Shown here piece by piece: positions 1-9,023 of a DNA stretch of 45,000 nt. Below the pieces are notes generated by a model. It did not search any database. It saw nothing but the letters and a program-made list of their open reading frames with translations, and was not told the origin of the DNA. The position numbers were made by a program, and so were the translations under genes. Each line of letters begins with the position of its first letter. Within the stretch, counting starts at the first letter, position 1. The DNA comes from Rhodospirillaceae bacterium (GTDB lineage Bacteria > Pseudomonadota > Alphaproteobacteria > Bin65), in NCBI GenBank assembly GCA_009840595.1, contig VXNK01000165.1, positions 1 to 45,000 of the forward strand. The letters are read 5' to 3'.

Positions 1-562
1 TGGCTTCGCGGTCGAGCGCGCCTTTAATTGCGGCACGGTCGACGCGGCGCGCGCCGCCGGAAACGATTGTTCGGCCGTGGCGCGCCGCCGCTGCGCCGAG
101 TTTCCCGCTGAACGCCAGTTCCTCCTCATTGGCGCCGCGCGACCCGACGACGGCAAGGCCGCTGCGCTTCGGATTCAGGAGCGCCGCACGGCCGCAGCCG
201 AACAGGACGGGAGGCGACTTGCGCCCAAGGCGTTTTTCGAGACGGGCCGGATAGCCCGGATCCGGCCGGGCCAGGAGCCACAGACCGGCGCGCTGCCACT
301 TCTCCGCCGCCAGGCCGAGCGCCGCGCCGCGGCCGAGAAGACCGTCCAGCCTTCCCGGGGTGACTGTCCGATCCACCCAGCCCGACAGCAATTCTTCGGG
401 ATCGCCCGTCATCAGGGCGGCGGGGTCGAGATTGCACTCCTCGAGCCATGACGCCAGCCGCGCCCACTCGCCGGCCGAAAGCGGCTTCGCGCCGTCCCTG
501 TCCGCCCTGCCGAGCGAGACCGTCAGCAGAAGCACCGCCTGGGTCCGGAGGTTCGCGATCAT
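1..562 (-). CDS. DprA/Smf-like DNA-processing protein (SLOG fold), 3' end outside window
   Basis: Translating the minus strand from the ATG at 562 gives an open frame of 187 residues that runs off the window edge. Residues about 120-187 carry DprA features: a PPVLF segment, the Rossmann-like strand VVGSRGAN (about 138-145) and SGGARRVDRAAIKGAL (about 168-183), matching the family's SGGARGID...GAL nucleotide-binding loop. The usual RG is RR here and the usual His after AA is Ile. The N-terminal 100 residues are a helical region without a motif I recognise. Classical DprA loads RecA on incoming single-stranded DNA. The start lies one base after the stop of the helicase gene, so the two are almost certainly co-transcribed and translationally coupled. 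That linkage points to an accessory DNA-handling or defence role rather than housekeeping competence; this is inference. Confidence 0.8.
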   Translation of the reverse strand, partial: MIANLRTQAVLLLTVSLGRADRDGAKPLSAGEWARLASWLEECNLDPAALMTGDPEELLSGWVDRTVTPGRLDGLLGRGAALGLAAEKWQRAGLWLLARPDPGYPARLEKRLGRKSPPVLFGCGRAALLNPKRSGLAVVGSRGANEEELAFSGKLGAAAARHGRTIVSGGARRVDRAAIKGALDREA

Positions 563-563
563 G

Positions 564-2642
564 TCAGCCCGCCATGCTTGCACTCGCCAGGGCCAGCGGC
601 CAGACCGGCCCGCTGCCGGCGCGCCTGAGCAGCACGGAAATCACCGTCAACGTCCATCCCGAATCCGCAACATCGTCGACGAGCAGCACCGGACCGGGGC
701 GAATTGGGCCCTCGATCGCGAAAACGCCGTCGAGATTGCGGCATTGATGATGGCGATTGTGCTGCATCTTCTGTTCTTCGTTGTCGCGCAGCTTGACCAC
801 CGCTTCCTCGAACGGCAAGTCCAATGCCCGGGCGAGTCGGGCGGCATAGTCGGACACCAGCCGGGGGCGTTTTCGGGACGGAACGCAGGCGACCCAGGCC
901 GGCCAGGGCGCCGGCCGCCAGCGCTCGCGCAGCATCTCGGCGGCGACATCGACCAACTCGTCGCGAAAGCGGCCCTTCTGCTTGTCTTCCGCGACCGCGC
1001 GGCCCCAGGGCGGATCGCCCCAGCGGGACAGGACGCGCCCGGTTTCGGCGCGCCAGTCCGCAGGCAGGCTTCCAGCCAGATCGTATTCTGCAAAGGCATC
1101 CTTTGGAGCTTGCGTTTTGCAGCGCAAGGGCTGTTCGGATCGGGCGAGAAAGCGCGATGCGGTCGGCGCGGTCGCACGATCGTACGACGGCGATATGACC
1201 GGGCGGCCCAGGCACGAAGCGCACTTTCCGCATGGTCCGGGCGCCGGATCGTCCAACGCGCGGGCGAGATATGCCATCAGACAGCCGCGGTGGTCGATGT
1301 AGCGCTGCACCTCGTCCCACTCCATTTCGCGCTGGCCGGTCAAGCGGCGGATACGTTCGCGGTCCATGCTGTAGGGAACCGGGGTGCGCCGCCACTGCGA
1401 GCCGACCTTGACCGCCGGCGCCGGGCTTTCGACGGAGAGAAATTTCAACGCCTTCTCGATCTGGCCGTAGCGCAGGTTGATCGCCGTTTCCAACTCCCGG
1501 ATGCTCAGCCCGTCGCTGTCTTCGAGTGCGTCCAGTATCGAGGTCACCCACCCTTCGTCCGGAAAGGCCGTGCGCCGGAAAAATTCGTGGATGCGGCCGT
1601 CTTCCTCGCCCGACAGCACGACCCCGACCGCGCGGTCGATCGCGCGGCCGGCGCGCCCGACCTGCTGATAGTAGCCGATGATCGATCCGGGCGCCTGGAA
1701 GTGCACGACGAAACCGAGATCGGGCTTGTCGTAGCCCATGCCGAGGGCGGTCGTCGCGACCAGGGCCTTGATGCGGTTTTCCAGCAACCGGTCTTCGAGG
1801 CGGCGGCGGCGGTCGTCCGCAACGTCCGAATGGTAGGCCTCCGCGGCAACGCCGTTCCGGGCCAGCCATCCCGAAACCCGGTAAGCATCGCGTTTGGTGA
1901 GGGTGTAGATAATCCCCGTGCCGGGCAGCGCGCCGACATGCTCGTCGAGCCAGGCCAGTCGTTCAGCCTGAGACGGCATGCGGATGTTCTGCAGCTCAAG
2001 GCTGCGGCGGCGCAGGCTCCCGCGCTGTATGCCGATATCGCCGAGCTGTGCCCTTACGTCCGCGATCACGCGGTCGTTCGCGGTCGCGGTCGTCCCAAGG
2101 ATCGGCACATTGCCGGGCATGAGCCGCAGGAAGTTCACCAGGCGCCGGTAGTCGGGCCGGAAGTCGTGACCCCAGTCGGAAATGCAATGCGCCTCGTCGA
2201 CCGCGAGCAGGCCGATACGCCCCGCCATCGGCATGAGCGTGTTCTCGAGGAAATCCTCGTTGGCCAGCCGCTCGGGAGATATCAGAAGGATGTCGACACG
2301 GTCCTCCTGCAGCGCCCGATCGATTTCCGCCCACTCTTCGCGATTTGTCGAATTTATCGTGCGCGCCCGCAGGTGCAGGCGTTCGGCGGCCTGGATCTGA
2401 TTTCGCATCAGCGCCAGAAGCGGCGAGACGATCAGCGTAGGTCCGCGCCCCCGATCCCGCAGCAGCCGCGTCGCGATGAAATAGACGAAGCTCTTTCCCC
2501 ACCCGGTCCTCTGGACGACGAGCAGGCGCTCGCGCCGGTTCGCCAGCGCGTCGATGGCCTCGAACTGGCCGTCCCGAAATTCGGTCGTTTCGTCGTCCAG
2601 GGCCTTCCGTAGAAGAGCGAGCGATTCCGCGTAGCTGGCCAA
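564..2642 (-). CDS. RecQ-family ATP-dependent DNA helicase with C-terminal phosphoribosyltransferase-like domain
   Basis: This is a superfamily 2 helicase of about 692 residues. Motifs in order: Walker A RTGWGKS (about 45-51, an unusual variant of TGGGKS), DEAH in AVDEAHCISDWGHDFRP (149-152), TTATA, and QQVGRAGRA (motif VI). These are followed by a RecQ-type zinc patch with CGKCASC. The last ~60 residues contain VLLVDDVADSGWT, the PRPP-loop motif of phosphoribosyltransferases, a fusion I recall from some long RecQ proteins. The frame stays open to an ATG at 2795, but those extra 51 residues are Arg/Pro-rich and look non-coding. I chose the TTG at 2642 because GGGAGA stands about 9 bases before it. 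It is followed by the DprA-like gene with one base between stop and start. It should unwind DNA; what the transferase-like tail binds is unknown. Confidence 0.85.
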   Translation of the reverse strand: MASYAESLALLRKALDDETTEFRDGQFEAIDALANRRERLLVVQRTGWGKSFVYFIATRLLRDRGRGPTLIVSPLLALMRNQIQAAERLHLRARTINSTNREEWAEIDRALQEDRVDILLISPERLANEDFLENTLMPMAGRIGLLAVDEAHCISDWGHDFRPDYRRLVNFLRLMPGNVPILGTTATANDRVIADVRAQLGDIGIQRGSLRRRSLELQNIRMPSQAERLAWLDEHVGALPGTGIIYTLTKRDAYRVSGWLARNGVAAEAYHSDVADDRRRRLEDRLLENRIKALVATTALGMGYDKPDLGFVVHFQAPGSIIGYYQQVGRAGRAIDRAVGVVLSGEEDGRIHEFFRRTAFPDEGWVTSILDALEDSDGLSIRELETAINLRYGQIEKALKFLSVESPAPAVKVGSQWRRTPVPYSMDRERIRRLTGQREMEWDEVQRYIDHRGCLMAYLARALDDPAPGPCGKCASCLGRPVISPSYDRATAPTASRFLARSEQPLRCKTQAPKDAFAEYDLAGSLPADWRAETGRVLSRWGDPPWGRAVAEDKQKGRFRDELVDVAAEMLRERWRPAPWPAWVACVPSRKRPRLVSDYAARLARALDLPFEEAVVKLRDNEEQKMQHNRHHQCRNLDGVFAIEGPIRPGPVLLVDDVADSGWTLTVISVLLRRAGSGPVWPLALASASMAG

Positions 2643-2890
2643 TCCCGCATTTCTCCCTTCGTTTTTCCGGTGCTCCGGCGCACGCGGTTCCGGGGTGCTT
2701 CGACCGGGCAATAACGCCGGGCGCGTCGCGCGGCAAGGTCGAGGTCGCCGGGCGCCCGACAGGCGGAACGAACGGAAGCGATGCACCGGCCGCACCGCAG
2801 GCCGCGGCCGGAACCGTCGGGCCGACGAAACCTCCGCGGCCTGAAATGCCCGAAACCGAAACGCCCATCCTCACCCTCTTGAAATTCCAT

Positions 2891-2912
2891 ATGACAGCAT
2901 ATATGCTATCAT
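2891..2912. promoter_or_regulatory. Near-perfect 22-bp palindrome, probable autoregulatory operator of the PIN/antitoxin pair
   Basis: The halves ATGACAGCATA and TATGCTATCAT pair with a single mismatch. The element is AT-rich in a GC-rich setting and ends 3 bases before the PIN start codon. Toxin-antitoxin operons are usually repressed by their DNA-binding antitoxin at such a site; assignment to this pair is by position. Confidence 0.6.
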
Positions 2913-2915
2913 GTC

Positions 2916-3359
2916 ATGGTGCGCAGAATCGTTGTCGATACGAACATTCTCGTCTCCGCGATCCTGTCGCCCGACGGCGCCGCGCGGGAGGTTCTCCGGC
3001 GATGCCTGACGGGCAAATACCGGCCCTTGGTCGGCAATGCCCTGTTTCTGGAGTATGAGGATGTCCTGTCGAGGGAACAGCTCTTCGCCGCGGCGCCGGT
3101 CGGTCCGGAAGACCGGGAGGCCCTGCTCGATGCGTTTCTCGGAGCGTGCCAATGGATCGAGATCGCTTTTCTCTGGCGCCCGAACCTGCCGGACGAGGCC
3201 GACAACCACCTCATCGAACTCGCGGTTGCCGGCAACGCAACCGCGATCGTTACCCACAACGCCAGGGATCTGGCGACAGGAGAACTGGCGTTCGACAGCT
3301 TTCGCGTCGTCGCGCCGGGCGACCTGCTGACGGAGGAGAGGCTGACATGGCTACCCTGA
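2916..3359 (+). CDS. PIN-domain toxin (putative toxin-antitoxin component, COG1569-like)
   Basis: This 147-residue protein is a single PIN domain, a Mg-dependent ribonuclease fold. Visible acidic positions are D8 in VVDTNILVS, Glu in the LFLEYEDVL helix, Asp in DEADNHLIELA and the C-terminal THNARDL strand. This matches the PIN_3 family annotated as toxins that cleave RNA; the target here is unknown. The ATG at 2916 follows a palindrome. The gene overlaps the next one by 13 bases, so toxin precedes antitoxin, the reverse of the classical order. It lies divergently from the helicase/DprA genes. Confidence 0.85.
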   Translation: MVRRIVVDTNILVSAILSPDGAAREVLRRCLTGKYRPLVGNALFLEYEDVLSREQLFAAAPVGPEDREALLDAFLGACQWIEIAFLWRPNLPDEADNHLIELAVAGNATAIVTHNARDLATGELAFDSFRVVAPGDLLTEERLTWLP

Positions 3360-3580
3360 CCATCCGGCTGCCCGACGCCCATCGCGACCGGCTGGCGGCG
3401 ATGGCCGCGCGCCGCGGCCTGAGCCTGAACAAGCTGATGGAGGAACTGTCTGTGCGGGCGCTGGCCGAACACGATACCGAACTGCGCTTCCGGATGCGCG
3501 CCGCGCGCGGCAACGCCGAACGCGGCCTGGCCGTGCTCGACGAACTGGACCGGCGGCACGGCGGGCTCGCAGAGCCCTGA
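3347..3580 (+). CDS. Small ribbon-helix-helix-type antitoxin (HicB/CopG-like)
   Basis: A 77-residue protein. It begins MATLTIRLPDAHRDRL, a typical ribbon-helix-helix beta strand, followed by the helices AAMAARRGLSLNKLMEEL, as in small CopG/HicB-like DNA-binding antitoxins. The C-terminal half (RFRMRAARGNAERGLAVLDEL) is charged and helical and probably wraps the toxin. The ATG lies inside the end of the PIN gene (13-base overlap), so translation is coupled. It is expected to neutralise the PIN nuclease and bind the palindrome at 2891-2912; both roles are inferred. Confidence 0.8.
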   Translation: MATLTIRLPDAHRDRLAAMAARRGLSLNKLMEELSVRALAEHDTELRFRMRAARGNAERGLAVLDELDRRHGGLAEP

Positions 3581-3590
3581 TACGACGGCA

Positions 3591-3626
3591 GCCCGCCGGC
3601 CTCCGCCGGCCCGGTGGACGGCGGGC
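3591..3626 (+). terminator. GC-rich inverted repeat after the toxin-antitoxin pair
   Basis: GCCCGCCG (3591-3598) pairs with CGGCGGGC (3619-3626) just after the antitoxin stop. There is no following T-run, so it may only be a transcript-end hairpin or a chance GC-rich pairing. Confidence 0.25.
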
Positions 3627-3657
3627 CGCCGCCGGAGCCTTCGAGGCGGCTTGGCTC

Positions 3658-3686
3658 TTGCCAATCGGTGCCGCTGCCGTTACATC
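3658..3686 (+). promoter_or_regulatory. Candidate promoter for the riboswitch-metY transcript
   Basis: TTGCCA (3658-3663, five of six consensus bases), a 17-base spacer, then TACATC (3681-3686, a weak -10). The predicted start at about 3692-3694 coincides with the 5' edge of the riboswitch, which supports it; the -10 alone would not. Confidence 0.4.
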
Positions 3687-3690
3687 CTGC

Positions 3691-3752
3691 ACCGCTGCGC
3701 CGATTTGAGCACCAGCTTGCGGGCGCATAACAAATGCAGCTAAAGCGGCGCC
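3691..3752 (+). promoter_or_regulatory. SAM-II riboswitch aptamer upstream of metY
   Basis: This has the compact H-type pseudoknot of the SAM-II class. P1 is TGCGCC (3696-3701) with GGCGCA (3722-3727). The loop begins GATTTGA and contains GCTTGC. The pseudoknot forms from ATTTG in the loop (3703-3707) with CAAAT (3731-3735), followed by the conserved GCTAAAGCGG (3739-3748). SAM-II switches are known from alphaproteobacteria upstream of methionine genes and shut them off when S-adenosylmethionine is plentiful. Here the aptamer is about 180 bases before the metY start and is followed at once by an intrinsic terminator, so control is probably at transcription rather than at ribosome access. Confidence 0.85.
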
Positions 3753-3763
3753 GTGTCTCTGGC

Positions 3764-3795
3764 CCCGCTGGCAGGAACGCTGAAGCGGGTTTTTT
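3764..3795 (+). terminator. Rho-independent terminator, expression platform of the SAM-II riboswitch
   Basis: CCCGCT (3764-3769), a 14-base loop, AGCGGG (3784-3789), then six Ts (3790-3795). The left arm can instead pair with AGCGG at 3744-3748, the 3' edge of the aptamer. This gives mutually exclusive terminator and antiterminator forms. Confidence 0.7.
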
Positions 3796-3929
3796 GTTGC
3801 CCGTTTTTCCCTTTTCTGCCCGCGCCCGGCCGACCGGCGCCGCCGGCTGAATTTGCCGGATTCAAGACCGGCTTCGAGAACTGCGCCCGGGTTCCCGCCG
3901 GGCCGCGCAACAGGCCAGGAAAAGGATTC

Positions 3930-5216
<1,287 letters not shown>

Positions 5217-5248
5217 GGCTGCTTTCGGCGACGCCCGCCAATAGTCGT

Positions 5249-5394
5249 CGTCATATCGACCGGAGCGGTCCGCGGGGCTTGCCCTGAGCGAAGTCGAAGG
5301 GGCCGCGGAGCGGAGATATCTTTCCCGCGCGGTGCACGGTCCGAAGCATCGTGCGGAAAGATTTCTCCGCTCGCTTTGCTCGGTCGAAATGACG
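5249..5394. repeat. Long imperfect inverted-repeat element (intergenic hairpin)
   Basis: It fills most of the 312-base gap 5217-5528. Outer arms CGTCATATCGACCG (from 5249) and CGGTCGAAATGACG (to 5394) pair, and an inner pair near 5305-5327 and 5352-5373 (GAGCGGAGATATC / GATTTCTCCGCTC) extends the stem. The middle carries the CTTGCCCTGAGCGAAGTCGA motif, familiar from dispersed intergenic repeats in many GC-rich proteobacteria. One arm recurs alone at 15579-15592. It is probably a non-autonomous repeat; it may also act as an mRNA-end hairpin for metY. Confidence 0.6.
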
Positions 5395-5528
5395 ATGGAG
5401 AACGGGCTGGAGCCGGCTCCGGCAGGGCTTGCGCCTCTTCCGCACATTTCCGGATGGAGCGGCCCGTTCAGTGCGAATTGCCGGAGCGCGGAAATCGGCG
5501 GGCCGGAACCGCAGAGAAAGTTCGCGCC

Positions 5529-6329
5529 ATGCAATTGAAGCTCTACCAGGTCGACGCCTTCACCGAGCGGACCTTCGGCGGCAACCCGGCAGCCGTGGTG
5601 CCGCTCGACGACTGGCTGCCCGACGCGACGATGCAGGCCATCGCGCTGGAGAACAACCTGTCGGAAACCGCCTTCTTCGTGCCCCGCGATGACGGCGGAT
5701 TCGACCTGCGCTGGTTCACGCCGCTGATCGAGGCCGACCTGTGCGGCCACGCCACGCTGGGCACGGCCTGGGTCCTGTTCAACCGGCTCGGCCACGCCGG
5801 CGGGACCATAACCTTCCACACCCGCAGCGGGCCGCTGACCGTGACGCGCGACGGCGACCGGCTGGCGATGGATTTCCCGGCCCAGCCGCCGGCGCCGATC
5901 GGGTCCGCGGCGGGGATCGGCGACGTTGCCGGCGCCATCGGGGTTCGACCGGAGGCGGTGCTCGCCGCGCCCTACGCCCTGGCGGTGCTGGACAGCGAGG
6001 AGACCGTACGCGCCGTCCGGCCGGATTTCCGCCGGGTCGCCGCGCTCGACATCCCCGAGCTGATCATCACCGCGCCGGGCGCGGAGGGCGGGGACTGCGA
6101 TTTCGTCTCGCGCTTCTTCGCGCCGACGGGCGGGATCGACGAGGATCCCGTGACCGGTTCCGCCCATTGCATCCTGATTCCCTACTGGGCCGAACGGCTC
6201 GGCAAGACGGAGATGTTCGCCCGCCAGGTCTCGGCGCGCGGCGGCGCGCTGTGGTGCGCGCTCAGGGGCGACCGGGTCTCGATCGCCGGCTACGCCGCAC
6301 CCTATCTCGAGGGAACCATCGCGGTTTGA
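5529..6329 (+). CDS. PhzF-family isomerase (phenazine-biosynthesis-like)
   Basis: 266 residues with the diaminopimelate-epimerase-like fold of PhzF. The N-terminal half has YQVDAFTERTFGGNPAAVV and NNLSETAFF (the catalytic Glu of PhzF is in the SET position), plus CGHATLG. The C-terminal half has DEDPVTGSAHC, the second family signature. Most family members are not phenazine enzymes and their substrate is unknown; no phz genes lie nearby. The ATG at 5529 follows GAGAAAG. The stop overlaps the start of the downstream transporter gene, so the two are translated together. The operon continues with a dehydratase and an AlaX protein, which hints at handling of amino-acid-like metabolites. Confidence 0.88.
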   Translation: MQLKLYQVDAFTERTFGGNPAAVVPLDDWLPDATMQAIALENNLSETAFFVPRDDGGFDLRWFTPLIEADLCGHATLGTAWVLFNRLGHAGGTITFHTRSGPLTVTRDGDRLAMDFPAQPPAPIGSAAGIGDVAGAIGVRPEAVLAAPYALAVLDSEETVRAVRPDFRRVAALDIPELIITAPGAEGGDCDFVSRFFAPTGGIDEDPVTGSAHCILIPYWAERLGKTEMFARQVSARGGALWCALRGDRVSIAGYAAPYLEGTIAV

Positions 6330-7261
6330 CCGCCGGCCCCACGACGGGCGCAGCGGCCGGCGGCGCCAACCGCGGCATTCCTCCGGTCGCGCTGGCGGCG
6401 GCGTTCGCGACGCTGATCTTCTGGTCCGGGACGGTCGTGGCCAACCGGGCCGCGGTCGAGAGCATCGACGGGCTGACGGCGGGCGCCCTGCGCTCGATGC
6501 TGGCCGGCTTCATCGGCCTCGGCATCGCCCTGGCGTTTCGGCTGCCCTTCCCGAAAGCGGCGCGCCACCGCTGCCTGCTGGTCGTTTCGGGCTGGATCAA
6601 CTTCGCCATCTGGCCGACGGTGCTCAGCCTCGGCGTCGCGCTCGCCAACGCCAGCCACGCGGCGCTCATCATGGCGTTGCTGCCCGTCACCACCGGCCTG
6701 ATCGCCGCCATCGTCAACCGGGTCCGGCCGCAGCCGGGCTGGTGGTCCGGCGCGGCCATAGCGATCGCCGGCACGGTTCTGCTGATCCTCCTGACGCAGC
6801 CGGCCGGCGACCTCGCCCTGTCGCCGACCTGGCTGATCGGCGATCTGGTCGTCCTGGCCGGCGTGCTGCTGTGCTCGGCGGGCTATGTCGGCGGCGCGAA
6901 GCTGGGACCGATCGTCGGCAGCTGGAGCGCGACCTTCTACGGCCTCGGCACCGCCCTGATGCTGACCGTTCCGGCCATCCTGATCCTCCATCCCTACACC
7001 GACTGGACGGCGGTGACGGCCGACAGCTGGCTCGCCATGGGCTGGCTCACCCTGTGTTCGTCGCTCGCCGGCTACGCCCTGTGGTTCCTGGCCATGGACC
7101 GGGGCGGCATCGCGCGGATCGCCGTGTTCCAGTTTCTCCAGCCGGTCTTGTCCGTCGCCGCCGCCGCCGTCATTCTGGGCGAGCGGATCACCTGGACCAT
7201 CGTCGCCGCCGGGCTGCTCATCCTGATCGGCACCTGGATCGCCCAGAAATACGCCCACTGA
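6326..7261 (+). CDS. EamA/DMT-family membrane transporter
   Basis: About 311 residues, with roughly ten hydrophobic segments arranged as two EamA repeats; for example ALAAAFATLIFWSGTVVANR opens repeat one and LVVLAGVLLCSAGYVGGAKLG opens repeat two. The C-terminal GERITWTIVAAGLLILIGTW is typical of drug/metabolite exporters. No ATG fits: the frame starts best at TTG 6326, which overlaps the PhzF stop as TTGA. The protein should sit in the inner membrane; the substrate is unknown, and linkage to PhzF and a threonine dehydratase-like enzyme suggests an amino-acid-like metabolite. Confidence 0.87.
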   Translation: MTAGPTTGAAAGGANRGIPPVALAAAFATLIFWSGTVVANRAAVESIDGLTAGALRSMLAGFIGLGIALAFRLPFPKAARHRCLLVVSGWINFAIWPTVLSLGVALANASHAALIMALLPVTTGLIAAIVNRVRPQPGWWSGAAIAIAGTVLLILLTQPAGDLALSPTWLIGDLVVLAGVLLCSAGYVGGAKLGPIVGSWSATFYGLGTALMLTVPAILILHPYTDWTAVTADSWLAMGWLTLCSSLAGYALWFLAMDRGGIARIAVFQFLQPVLSVAAAAVILGERITWTIVAAGLLILIGTWIAQKYAH

Positions 7262-7285
7262 CGGCTTTCCCCGCAGGAGACAGCG

Positions 7286-8254
7286 ATGAACCTCCCGGAC
7301 CTTGCGGCCATCGAAGCGGCGACCGAAACCGTCCGCGCCGCCATGCCGCCGACGCCGGCCCATTGCTGGCCGCTGCTGTGCGCGCGCACCGGCGCCGAGG
7401 TCTGGGTCAAGCACGAGAACCACACGCCGATCGGCGCCTTCAAGCTCCGCGGCGGCCTGGTCTACATGGACCGGCTGCGCCGCGCCGAGCCGGCGGTCGA
7501 AGGCGTGATCGCGGCGACCCGCGGCAACCACGGCCAGGCGATCGCCACCGCCGCGCGGCGCAACGGCCTCACGCCGGTCATCGTCGTGCCCGAGGGCAAC
7601 AGCCGCGAGAAGAACGCCGCGATGCAGGCCCAGGGCGCCGAACTGGTCGTCCACGGCAGCGACTTCCAGGAGGCGCTGGAGCACGCCGAGGCGCTGGCCG
7701 GGGAACGCGGCCTGCACATGGTCTCCTCCTTCGCCGCGCCGCTGGTCCACGGCACCGCGACCTACGCCCTGGAGTTCTTCCGCGCCGCGCCCGATCTCGA
7801 TGCCGTCTACGTTCCCATCGGGCTCGGCTCCGGCATCTGCGGCGCGATCGCGGCGCGCGACGCGCTCGGCCTCGCCACCGAAATCGTCGGCGTGTGCGCG
7901 GAGAACGCCGCCTGCTACGCCCTCTCCTTCGCAGCCGGCAAGCCGGTCCCGACCAATTCGGCCGATACGATGGCCGACGGCATGGCCTGCCGCGTGCCGG
8001 CGCCCGACGCGGTCGCGGTTGTCAACCGCGGCGCCGCCCGGATCGTCACGGTGAGCGAAGCGGAGATCGAAGCCGCCATGCGGGCCTACTACACCGACAC
8101 CCACAATATCGCCGAGGGCGCCGGCGCGGCGGCGCTGGCCGCGCTGGTCAAGGAGCGCGAGGCGATGGCGGGCCGCAGGGCCGGCCTCGTGCTCAGCGGC
8201 GGCAACATCGACCGCGAGGTCTATCTGCGCGTGCTGGGCGGCGGCGACGCGTGA
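7286..8254 (+). CDS. Threonine/serine dehydratase-like PLP enzyme (fold type II)
   Basis: 322 residues. The PLP lysine is in PIGAFKLRGG, close to the TGSFKLRGA of threonine dehydratases. ATRGNHGQAIATAAR is the substrate/asparagine loop, GLGSGICG the phosphate-binding glycine loop, and LSGGNID the C-terminal PLP-contact motif. There is no ACT domain, so it is a catabolic-type or small-substrate ammonia-lyase (threonine, serine or hydroxyaspartate type) and not the feedback-controlled IlvA. It follows the DMT gene by 24 bases, with AGGAGA ahead of the ATG. It should release ammonia from a hydroxy-amino acid to give a 2-oxoacid; which substrate cannot be told. Confidence 0.85.
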   Translation: MNLPDLAAIEAATETVRAAMPPTPAHCWPLLCARTGAEVWVKHENHTPIGAFKLRGGLVYMDRLRRAEPAVEGVIAATRGNHGQAIATAARRNGLTPVIVVPEGNSREKNAAMQAQGAELVVHGSDFQEALEHAEALAGERGLHMVSSFAAPLVHGTATYALEFFRAAPDLDAVYVPIGLGSGICGAIAARDALGLATEIVGVCAENAACYALSFAAGKPVPTNSADTMADGMACRVPAPDAVAVVNRGAARIVTVSEAEIEAAMRAYYTDTHNIAEGAGAAALAALVKEREAMAGRRAGLVLSGGNIDREVYLRVLGGGDA

Positions 8255-8270
8255 CGATGAAGAGGATTCC

Positions 8271-8993
8271 ATGACCGAAGAACTGTTCCGCGGCGACGCC
8301 TATCTGAAGACCTGCGAAGCCACGGTGCTGCGCGCCGGGCCGGAGGGGATCGTGCTCGACCGCACGGTGTTCTACCCGCTGGGCGGCGGCCAGCCCGGCG
8401 ATACGGGGGCGCTGGCGCTGCCCGGCGGCGGCGAAACCGCGATAGCCGACACAGGCAAGGACCGCGAAACCGGCGAACACCGCCATATTCCGGCGGCGGG
8501 CGCGGCGCTGCCGACGGTGGGCGACGCCGTGACCTGCGCTATCGACTGGGACCGGCGCTATCGCCACATGCGCGTGCATACGGCGATGCACCTGATGTGC
8601 GCCGTGATCGACGGCGACGTCACCGGCGGCCAGGTCGGCGACGGCAAGGGCCGGCTGGATTTCGACCTGCCGGACACGGCCCTCGACAAGGCCGCGATCG
8701 AGGCCGCGCTCAACGAGCTGATCGGGGCCGATCTGCCGGTCGGCGCCGAATGGATTTTGGACGAGGAACTGGCCGCCCGGCCGGACCTGGTGCGCACCCT
8801 CTCGGTCAAGCCGCCGATGGGCGCCGGCCGGGTGCGTCTGCTGCGCATCGGCGACGCGGCGAATACGGTCGATCTCCAGCCCTGCGGCGGCACCCACGTC
8901 GCGCGCACCGGCGAGATCGGCCCCGTCGCCATCGGCAAGATCGAAAACAAGGGCCGCCGCAACCGGCGGGTGAACCTGCGGCTGGCGGGATAA
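8271..8993 (+). CDS. AlaX-type alanyl-tRNA editing hydrolase
   Basis: A 240-residue stand-alone editing domain related to the AlaRS editing region. The zinc ligands are visible as HTAMH (HxxxH) and CGGTH (CxxxH). FYPLGGGQPGDTG near the N-terminus is a strong family marker. AlaX proteins hydrolyse Ser-tRNA(Ala) or Gly-tRNA(Ala) in trans. It starts 16 bases after the dehydratase and closes a four-gene operon. Pairing with a serine/threonine-type dehydratase fits a theme of serine handling, though that is inference. Its stop is 30 bases from the end of the convergent thioesterase gene. Confidence 0.9.
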   Translation: MTEELFRGDAYLKTCEATVLRAGPEGIVLDRTVFYPLGGGQPGDTGALALPGGGETAIADTGKDRETGEHRHIPAAGAALPTVGDAVTCAIDWDRRYRHMRVHTAMHLMCAVIDGDVTGGQVGDGKGRLDFDLPDTALDKAAIEAALNELIGADLPVGAEWILDEELAARPDLVRTLSVKPPMGAGRVRLLRIGDAANTVDLQPCGGTHVARTGEIGPVAIGKIENKGRRNRRVNLRLAG

Positions 8994-9023
8994 GGCGGCG
9001 CGGGGGCCGGCGCCGCAAAGGGC

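Noticed and set aside
360-2612. Open frame of 750 codons on the plus strand
   Set aside because: Antisense to the helicase and DprA-like genes, whose motifs are clear.
2643-2795. Upstream extension of the helicase to the ATG at 2795
   Set aside because: The 51 extra residues are Arg/Pro-rich with no family similarity, and a TTG with a good ribosome site stands at 2642.
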